Below, piece after piece: positions 33,392 through 42,107 of a stretch of 64,000 bases of DNA. Both the position numbers and the translations under genes were made by a program. The stretch comes from Mycobacterium sp. 1274761.0 (lineage in GTDB: Bacteria > Actinomycetota > Actinomycetes > Mycobacteriales > Mycobacteriaceae), in contig NZ_LZMC01000108.1 in NCBI RefSeq assembly GCF_001668615.1, positions 1-64,000 on the forward strand. The letters are read 5' to 3'. The notes beneath the pieces were generated by a model, which saw nothing but the letters and a program-made list of their open reading frames with translations, did no database searches and was not told where the DNA came from. Every line of letters begins with the position of its first letter. The first letter of the stretch is position 1.

Positions 33392-34093
33392 CTAGATGGC
33401 GGTGAATTCCGTTGGCAGGCCGTCGATTCCGGCGCGGATGGCGGTCAGCGCGGATTCGCGTGCCTTCAATTTGCTCGCCCGGTGCGCGCCGGCATGCAGT
33501 GTTGCGGCCGCTTCAGCGGCCACCTCCTGTGCGCGGGGCAGCACCTTGTCGGCGTCCACGATCTCGTCGAGCCAGCCGGCGGCGATCGCCTCGTCACCGA
33601 TGAACGTGGACGCCAGCGACACGCCACGCTGGAAGGCTGCGGGTGTCAAGCGCATCCGCATCAGCTCGATCGCGGCAATCGGAATCGTCATCCCGATCGC
33701 CACCTCGATTGCTTGGCATCGCGACTTCGGAGCCCCGATCCGGAGGTCGCCGCTTAGCAGAAGAAACGACCCCATCGCGATCGCCGGACCCGTCGCGGCC
33801 ATGATGACCGGCGCCGGGAACGTCAGGCACCGCACCGCCAACTCGAAGCCGCCCGACAGCATGCCCAGCGCCGCGTCCGCATCGCCGGACTGGAACACCG
33901 ACAGGTCGAATCCTCCGCTGAACACCCGCTGATTGCCGGCCAGCACGACCGCCTTCGCGTCGTCCTTCTCGGCGCGGTCGAGGGCCCCGTTGATGGCGGC
34001 CTGCATCGGCGGCCCGAGGACGTTGACCTTGCCGTCGTCGAGTGTGATCGTCGACACCGATTCGTTGAGCTGGTAGTTCACCGGGCTGGTCAT
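33392..34093 (-). CDS. echA3: Enoyl-CoA hydratase/isomerase (EchA3-like)
   Basis: This 233-residue crotonase-fold protein sits at the Rv0632c position, just before the TetR gene. The start ATG at 34093 follows GGGAGG. The oxyanion-hole segment is NQRVFSGGFDLSVF, and the second, AATGPAIAMGSFLLLSGDLRIG, is normal in layout. The canonical second catalytic Glu is not clearly placed: the usual E-x-x-x-G strand is AIEVAIGMTIP. This small size class in mycobacteria includes inactive or specialised members. It hydrates or isomerises an enoyl-CoA in fatty-acid oxidation. Confidence 0.82.
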   Translation of the reverse strand: MTSPVNYQLNESVSTITLDDGKVNVLGPPMQAAINGALDRAEKDDAKAVVLAGNQRVFSGGFDLSVFQSGDADAALGMLSGGFELAVRCLTFPAPVIMAATGPAIAMGSFLLLSGDLRIGAPKSRCQAIEVAIGMTIPIAAIELMRMRLTPAAFQRGVSLASTFIGDEAIAAGWLDEIVDADKVLPRAQEVAAEAAATLHAGAHRASKLKARESALTAIRAGIDGLPTEFTAI

Positions 34094-34168
34094 CGGTCCT
34101 CCCAAGACGTGCGCCTTTGTTTCAGATCGATGTTACGAAACGGCGTTACGAAAACAAAGGGCCAGACC

Positions 34169-35140
34169 TCACCCAGCGATGTTGCGACGGTGACGTCCGT
34201 TGATCACCCGAGTCTGGGCATCGTCGTCGACGTAGGGCGCCGGGTCGTCGTACTCGGGAGGCAGCCCGTCGTACCGCGGCTGCGGAGGGTTCTGAAAGCC
34301 TTGCGGCTGCCGCGCGGGCAGCTCATCGACCGCCACCGGCGCCGCAGGCGCGTTGGGCTGTTGTTCGGATTGGACGCCGAACTGGCTGCGGTAGCGGTCG
34401 CGCTGTTCGTTGGCGGCCGCATTGATCTTGTTGATCTCGGCCTGCAGGGCTTCGTGACGGCTTTCGGTCGTCGCGTAGTGGTAATAGGTCAGCAGCCCGC
34501 GCAGCAGCTCCAGCTTCTGCTTCTCCTGCCGCGCGAGGTCGTGGGTGGTCAGCAGCTCGAGCCGTTCGACCGGGTGCAAGGTCGCCCAGTCCAACACCGC
34601 AGGTGTGCGGTACGGGCGGCGTGCCTTCTTGCCCTTGCCCTGTCGCGGCGAATTCGGCTGGTCGTAGTACGTGACGGCGCCGACGAAGCGGGAGCCGATC
34701 GACTCACCGAGCTGCTTGCGGTCCAGCGCCGAATCCCACACCGTGCGCCACTCCTGCGACGGCGCCAGATACGGGATCTCGGCGGGCAGTTTCAACGCAA
34801 CGATGTCGACGTAGTTATCGGGGTCGGCGCTCTCGTAGCGCGGCACCGTTGGCGGCGTGGCGAATTCGAACTTGATGCCGTAGGCCGGCCGCTGACCGAA
34901 GTTCTTCACCACCAATTCGACGAGATGCCAATCCGATGCGCTCGGTTCCATATACATGGAGACGTTGGGCTGCGACAGATCTTCGCTCTGCTGCTTGGCA
35001 GCCTGGAATTGCCGCCACGTATAGAGCAGTGCGGCGACGGTGACGCACAGAGCCGCCCAGGCCGCCAGCGCCGTCCACGCGCCGGGGGACCAATTCGCTA
35101 TATCGCTGGCACGGTCGCCGAACCATCCGGTAATCCCCAC
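34169..35140 (-). CDS. Conserved actinobacterial membrane-anchored protein, unknown function
   Basis: This 323-residue protein has one N-terminal TM helix (TALAAWAALCVTVAALLYTW) and then a cytosolic or extracellular beta-rich region (WHLVELVVKNFGQRPAYGIKFEF). Next come a coiled-coil-like charged part (ARQEKQKLELLRGL, EALQAEINKINAAANEQRDRY) and a Pro/Gln/Asp-rich C-terminal tail. It is a hypothetical type common in mycobacteria. It is a single gene; the upstream spacer of about 136 bases holds no obvious motif. Confidence 0.65.
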   Translation of the reverse strand: MGITGWFGDRASDIANWSPGAWTALAAWAALCVTVAALLYTWRQFQAAKQQSEDLSQPNVSMYMEPSASDWHLVELVVKNFGQRPAYGIKFEFATPPTVPRYESADPDNYVDIVALKLPAEIPYLAPSQEWRTVWDSALDRKQLGESIGSRFVGAVTYYDQPNSPRQGKGKKARRPYRTPAVLDWATLHPVERLELLTTHDLARQEKQKLELLRGLLTYYHYATTESRHEALQAEINKINAAANEQRDRYRSQFGVQSEQQPNAPAAPVAVDELPARQPQGFQNPPQPRYDGLPPEYDDPAPYVDDDAQTRVINGRHRRNIAG

Positions 35141-35276
35141 GCGTTGCTTATATCACGGTCTGGTGAGGTGGTCAGCACTCGAAATCGCGCACCAGGGAAT
35201 TTGCTGTGACAGCAATTTCTTGTGAGTTAATTGAGGCTCAAGTGCCTGGCGAGGTTGTATGTCCAGATTGCCGACA

Positions 35277-36332
35277 TTACGACGCGACCGCGGTGAGTTC
35301 GTCGGAGTCCGGCACGGCCGTCGCCAGCGGCGTGGTGTTCGGCACCGGCAGGCGCTCAGCGCGGGCCGCCCAGTCCGTATCGGACCACACGAGATGCCAC
35401 GGCAACCTGCGCCAGTAATCGGGATGGGACCGCAAGTACACGTCGACGCTCGCGTGTACGAGGGCATCCTCGGGCACCTTGCGGAACCGCAACGACCGCG
35501 CACCCTCGGCGAGGGCATCCCGTTCGGTGGGGGCCGGCGTGCGGGGCTTGGCGTTGTCGCCGACGATGGCGCCTGCATTCACCAGGCCGTCGAGCATCCA
35601 GTCAAGCGTGATGTCGGCCAGGGGCCAGTACGCATTCGGGCCGCCGACCACGTCGCAATGGGTGCCGCGGAACCACACCTCTTCGACGTCGTCGTCGCTG
35701 CCCATCCGGCATTCGCCGAACGGCCCCGAGCCACCGTCAATGGCGACGGCGTGCCGTCCCGAGACGACGTTGCCCAGCCAGTCCTCTTCGCAAAGCTCTA
35801 TTGCCCCAGGCACTTTCAGGGTGTCCCACAAGCCGAGGAAGTGCACGGGGACCGCGACGTCCTCACCGTCGGCGAGTGCGCACGCCAGCCGCTGAATGTG
35901 CCCCCAGTCGGTGGTGGTGCGGCTCTGCGTGGGAAGCGCGAACGCCGCCAGCGCGTACTCCGCGAAATGGTCGTCGCAGTCGGCCGTCAGTCCCACCGAG
36001 GCGAGCATCCGGGCCAGCGAGCGTGCGCAATAGGCGCCGCGGCCGGCGCCGAGAAGAAAGATGCGGTCCTCGGGTTCCCAGTTGTCGACGAGGAAGAAGT
36101 ACGCGTCGACGACGGATCTACGGGCGGCGGCGGCGGCGTTGCGGCGCCAGCGCCGCGCGGTCGGGTTGAACAGTTGCGGGGAGCTGAGGCTCGCCGGACC
36201 CGCGTCGTACCACGTCAGCTGGCGGTCGTCGGCGGTGGACTGGAGTAGCCGGTAGGTGGCTTCGACATTGGAGGCGTCTCGAGGACCCGGACGATCGGTT
36301 GTGCTGTCGAAGCACAGTATGAGGTTCTTCAT
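35277..36332 (-). CDS. DUF2235-family protein lacking the usual catalytic serine
   Basis: This 351-residue alpha/beta-hydrolase-like protein begins MKNLILCFDSTTD, and its ATG at 36332 has GGGAG upstream. DUF2235 proteins (for example Tle1 T6SS phospholipases) normally show a GFSRGA nucleophile elbow. Here it is GAGRGAYCARSLARML (95-110), with Gly at residue 97 in place of Ser. The later GTHCDVVGG matches the family His-Asp loop. It may therefore be an inactive or redirected hydrolase. No signal peptide is present. It is isolated from other genes. Confidence 0.75.
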   Translation of the reverse strand: MKNLILCFDSTTDRPGPRDASNVEATYRLLQSTADDRQLTWYDAGPASLSSPQLFNPTARRWRRNAAAAARRSVVDAYFFLVDNWEPEDRIFLLGAGRGAYCARSLARMLASVGLTADCDDHFAEYALAAFALPTQSRTTTDWGHIQRLACALADGEDVAVPVHFLGLWDTLKVPGAIELCEEDWLGNVVSGRHAVAIDGGSGPFGECRMGSDDDVEEVWFRGTHCDVVGGPNAYWPLADITLDWMLDGLVNAGAIVGDNAKPRTPAPTERDALAEGARSLRFRKVPEDALVHASVDVYLRSHPDYWRRLPWHLVWSDTDWAARAERLPVPNTTPLATAVPDSDELTAVAS

Positions 36333-36653
36333 AGCAAACTCCCTGACCACACGCCGCCATTACTCGAGGCGTTGACACACCAGAGTTTGCCAGGCAACCG
36401 CGGCCGTGTCTTGCGTATTGCGGTACTCGAATCTTTGCCGTACGAATCGCGATGTCAACCACCTCGGTCGTAACCGATCTCGTCGTTGGGCCGCAGCTGC
36501 AGGGGTATATCCGCGCGAGATGTCGCCGATTAGTCGTTGTCGAGGGCCTCGGCACACCGTCAGCGTTCGCTGAATGGGTTTGCAGACGGATGCTGTAACG
36601 ATTCAAATCTGGCGTGCAGACACCGCTCGACGCCGAGTGGCAAGCGTCGGTGG
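36333..36653. other. Gene-free spacer
   Basis: These 321 bases separate two minus-strand genes. No open frame with coding character, tRNA, or strong repeat was found. A promoter for the DUF2235 gene is expected here, but no clear -35/-10 pair stands out. Confidence 0.5.
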
Positions 36654-37733
36654 CTACGACAGCGGCAATACGACGCCCGGGCTCGTCGGATCGGCGTGCA
36701 GCTCGATGGATTCAGGCGTGGTTCCGGGTGGCACGTCGTAGGCCAGGCCGACGTCGAACTGGCTGCCGGGCGGCACGTCGACGAAGCCGCCGCCCACGTA
36801 GAACGTGGCCTGGTCGTCGACCGTGAACACCTGTCCGCCGGCGTTCAGCTTCTGGAACGTGCCGAGGAACTGACCTGCGTCCGGGCTGGTGTTCTGCACC
36901 GTGAGATGAACGACGATGAACTCGCCTTGGGCGTCCTTGGTGAGAAACTCGTTCTCGGAATCGGTGATGGTGGGGCCGCGGTCGACGCCGGTGACGGTGA
37001 ACGTGAGCGGGCCGTCGGTGGCGCTGGCCCCAGGCGGTGGCGCCTGCGCCTCGGTCGGCCCCTCCGATGGCGTCGTGTTTTCCGGTGTGGTCGTGGCCGT
37101 TTCGTTGTTGGGCGAGGCGATATCGACGGTGTCGGGCTTGTGGATGACGAATGCGTAGACCGCCGCGAGGACCAATGCCAGCAGCAGCGCGGCGACCGCT
37201 CCGCCGTAGCCCAGAACCAGCTTGCGGTTGTCGACGGCCTGTCGCGGTTCGGTGCCCGCCGGTGGCTCGACGGCCGGCGGCTCGGCGGGCGTGGTCGAGG
37301 TGGCATCGGCATACGGTGCGGACTCGGGCGTCGACTCGGCCGTCCAGTCGCGCAGCGGCACCTTCTCCGTCGACAGCTCACTGACCGGCGGCAGCGACGA
37401 CGCCCCCGTCGGCTCGGGTGTGGGTGCCGACGTCGGTTCGGCCGGCGCGTCCGGCTCCCACGGCGGTCGGGGCGGGGCTTCCGGTTCAAGCGGCGGCGGT
37501 TCGAACGACCACTCGCGCAGCGGTACCTCGGTCGTCGGCTGCTCGGTTGCCGGCGGTTCGGGCTCAGCGGCCGGCTCTGCTTCGGCGTCCGGATCCTGCG
37601 GCGCCGCAGTGGGCGGCTCCTGGGCGGGGGATCGGTGCTCGGACCATGCGGTGCCGTCCCAGTAGCGAAGCTGGCCGGCCTGTTCGGGGTCGGGATACCA
37701 GCCCGAGGGCGTGGGCGGGGGCGTTGTCGTCAT
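36654..37733 (-). CDS. DUF2510-anchored membrane protein with DUF4352-like domain
   Basis: This protein of about 359 residues has an N-terminal DUF2510 domain (SGWYPDPEQAGQLRYWDGTAWSEH). A long acidic Pro/Glu/Ala region contains two copies of a motif (EVPLREW and KVPLRDW), followed by one TM helix (LLALVLAAVYAFVI). An extracellular immunoglobulin-like DUF4352-type domain ends in VGLAYDVPPGTTPE. The last part resembles lipoprotein/telokin-like immunogenic domains. Function is unknown; such proteins are membrane-anchored with the beta domain outside. Start ATG at 37733 or at 37742 are both possible. Confidence 0.65.
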   Translation of the reverse strand: MTTTPPPTPSGWYPDPEQAGQLRYWDGTAWSEHRSPAQEPPTAAPQDPDAEAEPAAEPEPPATEQPTTEVPLREWSFEPPPLEPEAPPRPPWEPDAPAEPTSAPTPEPTGASSLPPVSELSTEKVPLRDWTAESTPESAPYADATSTTPAEPPAVEPPAGTEPRQAVDNRKLVLGYGGAVAALLLALVLAAVYAFVIHKPDTVDIASPNNETATTTPENTTPSEGPTEAQAPPPGASATDGPLTFTVTGVDRGPTITDSENEFLTKDAQGEFIVVHLTVQNTSPDAGQFLGTFQKLNAGGQVFTVDDQATFYVGGGFVDVPPGSQFDVGLAYDVPPGTTPESIELHADPTSPGVVLPLS

Positions 37734-37813
37734 CGAGTGCATTCCCTCCCTGTTGGGCGCCCGCGGGCGCGCAGGCACGGCAGCACGGCCGTGGTCAGAA
37801 CCCTACTTAAAGA

Positions 37814-38524
37814 TCAGCCGCCCATCAGCATTCGCCACTGATCCAAATTCGTGGCCCGGTACACGTAATTGGTGCGCCGGACGTCCGACAGCGCCGCGCT
37901 GGGCTCCATCGAGTACCAGTGCCCCGGATACACCGTCGGGTCGCCCGACAGCCGCGCGAGCTGCTGCAGGCTGCGGAACATGGCTTCGACGTCGCCGCCG
38001 GGGAAGTCGGTGCGCCCACAGCCCTCGAGGAACAGCGTGTCGCCCGCCACCAGCCGGCCGTCCAACAGGAAGCACTGGCTGCCCGGCGTGTGTCCAGGCG
38101 TGTGCAGCAGCTCGATCTCGATGTCGCCGACGTTGACCTTGTCGCCGTGCTCGTGTGCGGTGAGGTCGCTGCGGGCGATACCGGTGACCCGTGAAACCCA
38201 GTCGGCCTCAAGGGAGTTGACGTGTACGGGCACGCTGCGGCGCTCGAGCAGCTCGGCGAGGCCCTTGAGCTCGAAGCCCATCATCGAACCGCCGACGTGG
38301 TCGGGGTGGTGGTGGGTGACCAGCACGCCGGAGAGCTTCATGCCGTCGGACTCGAGGATGTCGACGAGGTCGTTGGCAGCGTAGGCCGGATCGACGACGA
38401 CGGTGTCTCCGGACTCGCGGTCGCCTATCAGGTAGGCGAAGTTGCGCATCTGCGCGGCGATCATGTCGCCCTGCGCGAAGTCGCGGCCCGACAGCAGCTG
38501 CCGAAAATAGAGGCGTTCGGTCAT
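37814..38524 (-). CDS. Metallo-beta-lactamase-fold hydrolase (glyoxalase II-like)
   Basis: This 236-residue MBL-fold enzyme has metal ligands THHHPDHVGG, HTPGHTPGSQ, and the later Asp (AGDTLFLEGCGR) and His (VYPGHWYS). The pattern is that of hydroxyacylglutathione hydrolase-like zinc hydrolases. It lies at the Rv0634c position, before the tRNA-Thr cluster. The substrate is probably a thioester or ester, but mycobacteria lack glutathione, so a mycothiol conjugate is possible. Length is normal. Confidence 0.85.
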   Translation of the reverse strand: MTERLYFRQLLSGRDFAQGDMIAAQMRNFAYLIGDRESGDTVVVDPAYAANDLVDILESDGMKLSGVLVTHHHPDHVGGSMMGFELKGLAELLERRSVPVHVNSLEADWVSRVTGIARSDLTAHEHGDKVNVGDIEIELLHTPGHTPGSQCFLLDGRLVAGDTLFLEGCGRTDFPGGDVEAMFRSLQQLARLSGDPTVYPGHWYSMEPSAALSDVRRTNYVYRATNLDQWRMLMGG

Positions 38525-38542
38525 GTCGAACAGATTAGGGCG

Positions 38543-39427
38543 TCAGTCCGATTCGTCCGCTTTGTGCAGCCGCACCATGCGGATGGTGCTGCTCTCGTCG
38601 AGGTCGGCGACATCGCTGCGGGAGCGCAGGAAATCGCTGAACGAGCGGAACCCCAACGACTTCTCGGAAAACGACGGGTCCATCCGCTTCATCTGCGCCT
38701 TGACCGCCGAGTTGTGCAGCCAGTCGGCGTCGTCCTTCTCGTGGCCGATGCGCAGTGCCCGTTCCAGAAGCCCGGTCGCCGCGGCCTGCGGGTCGGCGGG
38801 TTCGGGCTCGTCGTCGGGGGCCCTCGACTTCGTAAGCTTTGTGGCCTTCTTGACCGGGGCCGGCGCGACCGTCGGGATACCGGGCAGCGCGTCGTAGGTG
38901 ACGAACTCGTCGCATGCGGCGGCCAGCGACCGGCTGCTGGCCCCCGCCACGCCGATGCCGACGACGTAGCGGCCCAGCCGCTTGCACCGCTGCGCGAGCG
39001 CGATGTAGTCGGAGTCGCCGCCGACGATCACCACATGGGTCAGGTCTGGCAGCCGGAACATGTCCTCGACGGCGTCGACGGCGAGCCTGATGTCGGCGCC
39101 GTTCTTGCCGTAGGCCGCGGCAGGGAACAGCTGGACCAGATCGACGGCCCTGCTGACGAGCTGGCTCTGGTAGTCGGCGTTCACGTCGGCCGACCAGTCT
39201 GCGTAGGCGCGTGTCAGCACCAGCGTCCCGAACGACGACGCAAAGTCGATGATCGCGCCGATATCGACGCGGGCCGTGGTCAGCTTGTCCTTGTCCAGGC
39301 CGCGCGCCTTGTCCTTCTGAAAGGAGTTGCGACCGTGCACCTGGTCGTAGCGAGAGATCACGATGTTGTCGAAATCGAGGTAAACCGCCACCCGAGGGGT
39401 TTCCGCTGCTAACACCGTGTCCGGCAT
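38543..39427 (-). CDS. NYN-domain protein with LOTUS-like C-terminus, putative RNase
   Basis: The N-terminal half (residues 12-180) is a NYN/LabA-type PIN-like nuclease: YLDFDN has the acidic catalytic pair, DIGAIIDFA follows, and IVGGDSDY and CDEFVTYD supply the further aspartates. The C-terminal part (about residues 220-294) has the OST-HTH/LOTUS pattern ending in GFRSFSDFLRSRSDV. A Pro/Lys-rich linker with acidic residues connects them. Such proteins are thought to cleave RNA. The start ATG at 39427 is 110 bases from tRNA-Thr on the opposite strand. Confidence 0.8.
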   Translation of the reverse strand: MPDTVLAAETPRVAVYLDFDNIVISRYDQVHGRNSFQKDKARGLDKDKLTTARVDIGAIIDFASSFGTLVLTRAYADWSADVNADYQSQLVSRAVDLVQLFPAAAYGKNGADIRLAVDAVEDMFRLPDLTHVVIVGGDSDYIALAQRCKRLGRYVVGIGVAGASSRSLAAACDEFVTYDALPGIPTVAPAPVKKATKLTKSRAPDDEPEPADPQAAATGLLERALRIGHEKDDADWLHNSAVKAQMKRMDPSFSEKSLGFRSFSDFLRSRSDVADLDESSTIRMVRLHKADESD

Positions 39428-39473
39428 GGGTCTGTCCTACCACGCCACCGCGGTCGTGGCTCTGATAAGCGGT

Positions 39474-39503
39474 TTGGCGACCTAATCGGCGAGAATGTAC
39501 CCT
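39474..39503 (+). promoter_or_regulatory. Probable promoter of the tRNA-Thr/tRNA-Met/rpmG unit
   Basis: TTGGCG (39474-39479) and TACCCT (39498-39503) are spaced by 18 bases, with CTTTAAGG after. Stable RNA genes start 35 bases further on. It is a fair sigma-A-like pair with the -10 deviating from TANNNT only in GC content. Confidence 0.4.
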
Positions 39504-39537
39504 CTTTAAGGCCCGCGAGCATGAACCGCGGGGCCAG

Positions 39538-39610
39538 GCCCCCTTAGCTCAGTCGGCAGAGCGTTTCCATGGTAAGGAAAAGGTCAACGGTTCGATTCCG
39601 TTAGGGGGCT
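39538..39610 (+). tRNA. tRNA-Thr (GGT)
   Basis: This 73-base cloverleaf has acceptor GCCCCCT paired with AGGGGGC, a D-arm with TTAGCTCAGTCGGCAGAGC, anticodon loop ATGGTAA with GGT at 34-36, and a T-arm GGTTCGATTCC. No CCA is encoded. It lies in the conserved order Thr-Met-rpmG-hadA. Confidence 0.95.
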
Positions 39611-39640
39611 CGGTGGGCGCCGGGACCACTGGCGACGCAG

Positions 39641-39714
<74 letters not shown>

Positions 39715-39766
39715 CAAGATCGACAAGTAGGGAAGTTCGACTTCCCAGTGAGAGGGAGAAGTTGAC

Positions 39767-39934
39767 GTGGCGTCCAGTACCGACGTTCGGCCAAAGATCA
39801 CGTTGGCCTGCGAGGTGTGCAAACACCGCAACTACATCACCAAGAAGAACCGACGGAACGACCCCGACCGGCTCGAGATCAAGAAGTTCTGCCCGAACTG
39901 CGGCAAGCATCAACCCCACAAAGAGTCGCGTTAG
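39767..39934 (+). CDS. rpmG: 50S ribosomal protein L33 (zinc-binding form)
   Basis: This 55-residue basic protein starts at GTG 39767 (MASSTDVRPK) after GAGGGAGAAG. It has a Zn ribbon: CEVCKHRNY and CPNCGKHQPH, four cysteines. This is the zinc (C+) version of L33 found at this place in mycobacteria. It sits between tRNA-Met and hadA, so it is co-transcribed with tRNAs and the FAS-II dehydratases. Confidence 0.93.
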   Translation: MASSTDVRPKITLACEVCKHRNYITKKNRRNDPDRLEIKKFCPNCGKHQPHKESR

Positions 39935-39979
39935 TCGCTGCCTTTGGGTGCTTCAGACAACTAGGTAGATTCACTAGCC

Positions 39980-40462
39980 GTGACACTGTCGGAGAAACTC
40001 GTCGGGTTGCACTATCGCTATCCCGACCATTACGAGGTGGGGCGGGAGAAGATCCGCGAATACGCTGTCGCGGTCAAGAACGACGATCCCTCTTTTTTCA
40101 GCGAACAAGCGGCCGCCGAGCTCGGCTACGACGCGCTGCTGGCGCCGCTGACGTTCATCTCGGTGTTCGGATATCAGGCGCAGCTGGCGATGTTCCAGGC
40201 CAACGACGTCGCGATCAAGGACGAGAAGATCGTTCAGGTCGACCAGTCGCTGAAGTTCTTGAAGCCGATCAAGGCCGGCGACCGCCTCTACTGTGATACC
40301 TACGTGCACTCGATTCGCCAGTCGTTCGGGGCGGACATCATCGTGACCAAGAACATCGTCACGAATCAGGACGGCGAGATAGTCCAAGAGTGCTATACGA
40401 CCCTGGCGGGCCGTACAGCCGAAGACGGAGAACAAGGTGGCTTCAACGATGGCTCTGCGTAA
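39980..40462 (+). CDS. hadA: (3R)-hydroxyacyl-ACP dehydratase subunit HadA
   Basis: HadA is the substrate-binding subunit of the FAS-II HadAB dehydratase that dehydrates 3-hydroxyacyl-ACP during mycolic-acid elongation. This 160-residue hot-dog protein starts at GTG 39980 (MTLSEKLVGLHYRYPDHYEVG). Its conserved core LLAPLTFISVFGYQAQLAM and VDQSLKFLKPIKAGDRL are present. HadA lacks the catalytic His/Asp, which HadB supplies. It overlaps hadB by 14 bases, which supports coupled translation. Confidence 0.95.
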   Translation: MTLSEKLVGLHYRYPDHYEVGREKIREYAVAVKNDDPSFFSEQAAAELGYDALLAPLTFISVFGYQAQLAMFQANDVAIKDEKIVQVDQSLKFLKPIKAGDRLYCDTYVHSIRQSFGADIIVTKNIVTNQDGEIVQECYTTLAGRTAEDGEQGGFNDGSA

Positions 40463-40877
40463 GTTCGATTCGGTGAAGGTGGGCGACCAGCTTCCCGAGA
40501 AGGTGATCCAGCTGACCCGGCAAGACCTGGTGAACTACGCGGGTGTCTCGGGCGACCTGAACCCCATCCACTGGGATGACGAGATCGCCAAGCAGGTCGG
40601 GCTGGATACCGCAATCGCGCACGGCATGCTGACCATGGGCCTGGGCGGCGGATACGTCACCTCCTGGGTCGGCGACCCCGCCGCGGTGACTGAATACAAC
40701 GTCCGCTTCACCGCCGTCGTCCCCGTGCCCAACGACGGCGTCGGTGCCGAGATCGTGTTCGGCGGCAAGGTGAAGTCCGCTGACCCGGAAACGAAAGTGG
40801 TGACGCTCGCGCTGTCGGCGACCAGTGGCGGCAAGAAGATCTTCGGCCGCGCCGTTGCCAGTGCGAAGCTGGCGTAG
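40449..40877 (+). CDS. hadB: (3R)-hydroxyacyl-ACP dehydratase subunit HadB
   Basis: HadB is the catalytic subunit. This 142-residue protein begins MALRKFDSVKVGDQLPEK. The active-site pair Asp36 and His41 lies in GDLNPIHWDDE, as in characterised HadB, followed by IAHGMLTMGLGGGYVTSW. It pairs with HadA (early elongation) or HadC (later). The ATG at 40449 is in the hadA end. hadC begins 4 bases after its stop. Confidence 0.96.
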   Translation: MALRKFDSVKVGDQLPEKVIQLTRQDLVNYAGVSGDLNPIHWDDEIAKQVGLDTAIAHGMLTMGLGGGYVTSWVGDPAAVTEYNVRFTAVVPVPNDGVGAEIVFGGKVKSADPETKVVTLALSATSGGKKIFGRAVASAKLA

Positions 40878-40881
40878 CGGC

Positions 40882-41427
40882 ATGGCGATTAAAACCGATA
40901 TTCGGGGAATGGTTCACGAATACCACGACTACTTCGTCGTAGGCCGGGAAAAGGTCCGCGAGTTCGCCACAGCCATCAAGGACTTCGAGCCGGCGTCGCA
41001 TGACGAAGCGGCCGCGGCCGAGCTCGGCCACCAGGCGCTGGTGGCGCCGCTGACGTTCGTGTCGACGTTCGCGCTGACCATGCAGAAGGACTTCTTCCGC
41101 AAGGTCGACACCGGCTTCGACACCATGCAGATCGTGCAGGTCGACCAGCGGTTCAAGTACCACAAGCCGTTGCTGGCCGGCGACAAGGTGTGGGGCCGGA
41201 TGGAGGTCATCTCCGTCGACGAGCGGTTCGGCGCCGACATCGTCGTCACCAGGAACCTGGCGCTCGATGAGAACGGCGAGCTCTACTTGGAGGCGTTCAC
41301 GACGCTGATGGGCCATGAGGGCGACAACTCGATATCGCTGAAGTACGACCGCGAAACCGGCCAGGTCGTGCGGACGGCTCCACCGGTTCAGCCCGACACC
41401 GACGACCCTGCTGCCGAGTCGGATTAG
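40882..41427 (+). CDS. hadC: (3R)-hydroxyacyl-ACP dehydratase subunit HadC
   Basis: HadC is the second substrate-binding subunit, 181 residues, and resembles HadA in sequence (VGREKVREFATAIKDFEPASHD, LVAPLTFVSTFALTMQ, VDQRFKYHKPLLAGDKV). It works with HadB on the longer meromycolate chain. Present here, as in all mycobacteria with full mycolates. ATG 40882. tRNA-Trp and secE follow on the same strand. Confidence 0.95.
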   Translation: MAIKTDIRGMVHEYHDYFVVGREKVREFATAIKDFEPASHDEAAAAELGHQALVAPLTFVSTFALTMQKDFFRKVDTGFDTMQIVQVDQRFKYHKPLLAGDKVWGRMEVISVDERFGADIVVTRNLALDENGELYLEAFTTLMGHEGDNSISLKYDRETGQVVRTAPPVQPDTDDPAAESD

Positions 41428-41564
41428 TAACAAAGACCAGGCCCGATGTACACTCGGACCTCGGGATTTTCCCAGTCAAGCGCGCTGTCCGTCGGTTTGC
41501 AGATCGGCCGATCGGGGAGCGCGCAAATTGTGTGAGTCCCGAACGGGTGGCAGTGCCATCGTGA

Positions 41565-41637
<73 letters not shown>

Positions 41638-41707
41638 CTGAAGGCGAATACTCGACAAGTGTGGACACTGGAAGATGACCCCACGCGAACACGACGAAAG
41701 GCATGCG

Positions 41708-42082
41708 GTGAGCGACGAGCGCGAAGGTGCTGGCTCCTCGGGCGCTGTGGTGACGCAGCAGCCGGTCCGACCCACCGGCAAGCGGTCGCGACGCGGGGCC
41801 GACGCCTCGACTGGCGCGCAGGAAGCGCCCGCTCTCGAGGACGTCGGTAGGGGCAAGAAGAAGGTCAAGAAGGCCGCCGCCGGGCCGCGTCGCAACCCGA
41901 TCACCTACGTCATCAATTACCTGCGCGAGGTCTTCAACGAGCTCCGCAAGGTCATCTGGCCGAATCGCAAGCAGATGGTCACCTACACCGCCGTCGTGCT
42001 GTTCTTCCTGGCGTTCATGGTGACGCTGATCGGACTCGTCGACCTGGGCGTGGCCAAGGTCGTGATGATGGTGTTCGGCTGA
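41708..42082 (+). CDS. secE: Preprotein translocase subunit SecE
   Basis: SecE is the small membrane partner of SecY. GTG 41708 starts a 124-residue form with a long basic N-terminal extension, typical of actinobacteria. A single C-terminal TM hairpin region follows: NYLREVFNELRKVIWPNRKQ, with membrane span VTYTAVVLFFLAFMVTLIGL. It is followed by nusG. An earlier in-frame ATG at 41675 is possible, but AAAGG sits ahead of the GTG. Confidence 0.93.
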   Translation: MSDEREGAGSSGAVVTQQPVRPTGKRSRRGADASTGAQEAPALEDVGRGKKKVKKAAAGPRRNPITYVINYLREVFNELRKVIWPNRKQMVTYTAVVLFFLAFMVTLIGLVDLGVAKVVMMVFG

Positions 42083-42107
42083 CTGAGGATATTGAGAGGA
42101 CTGACAA

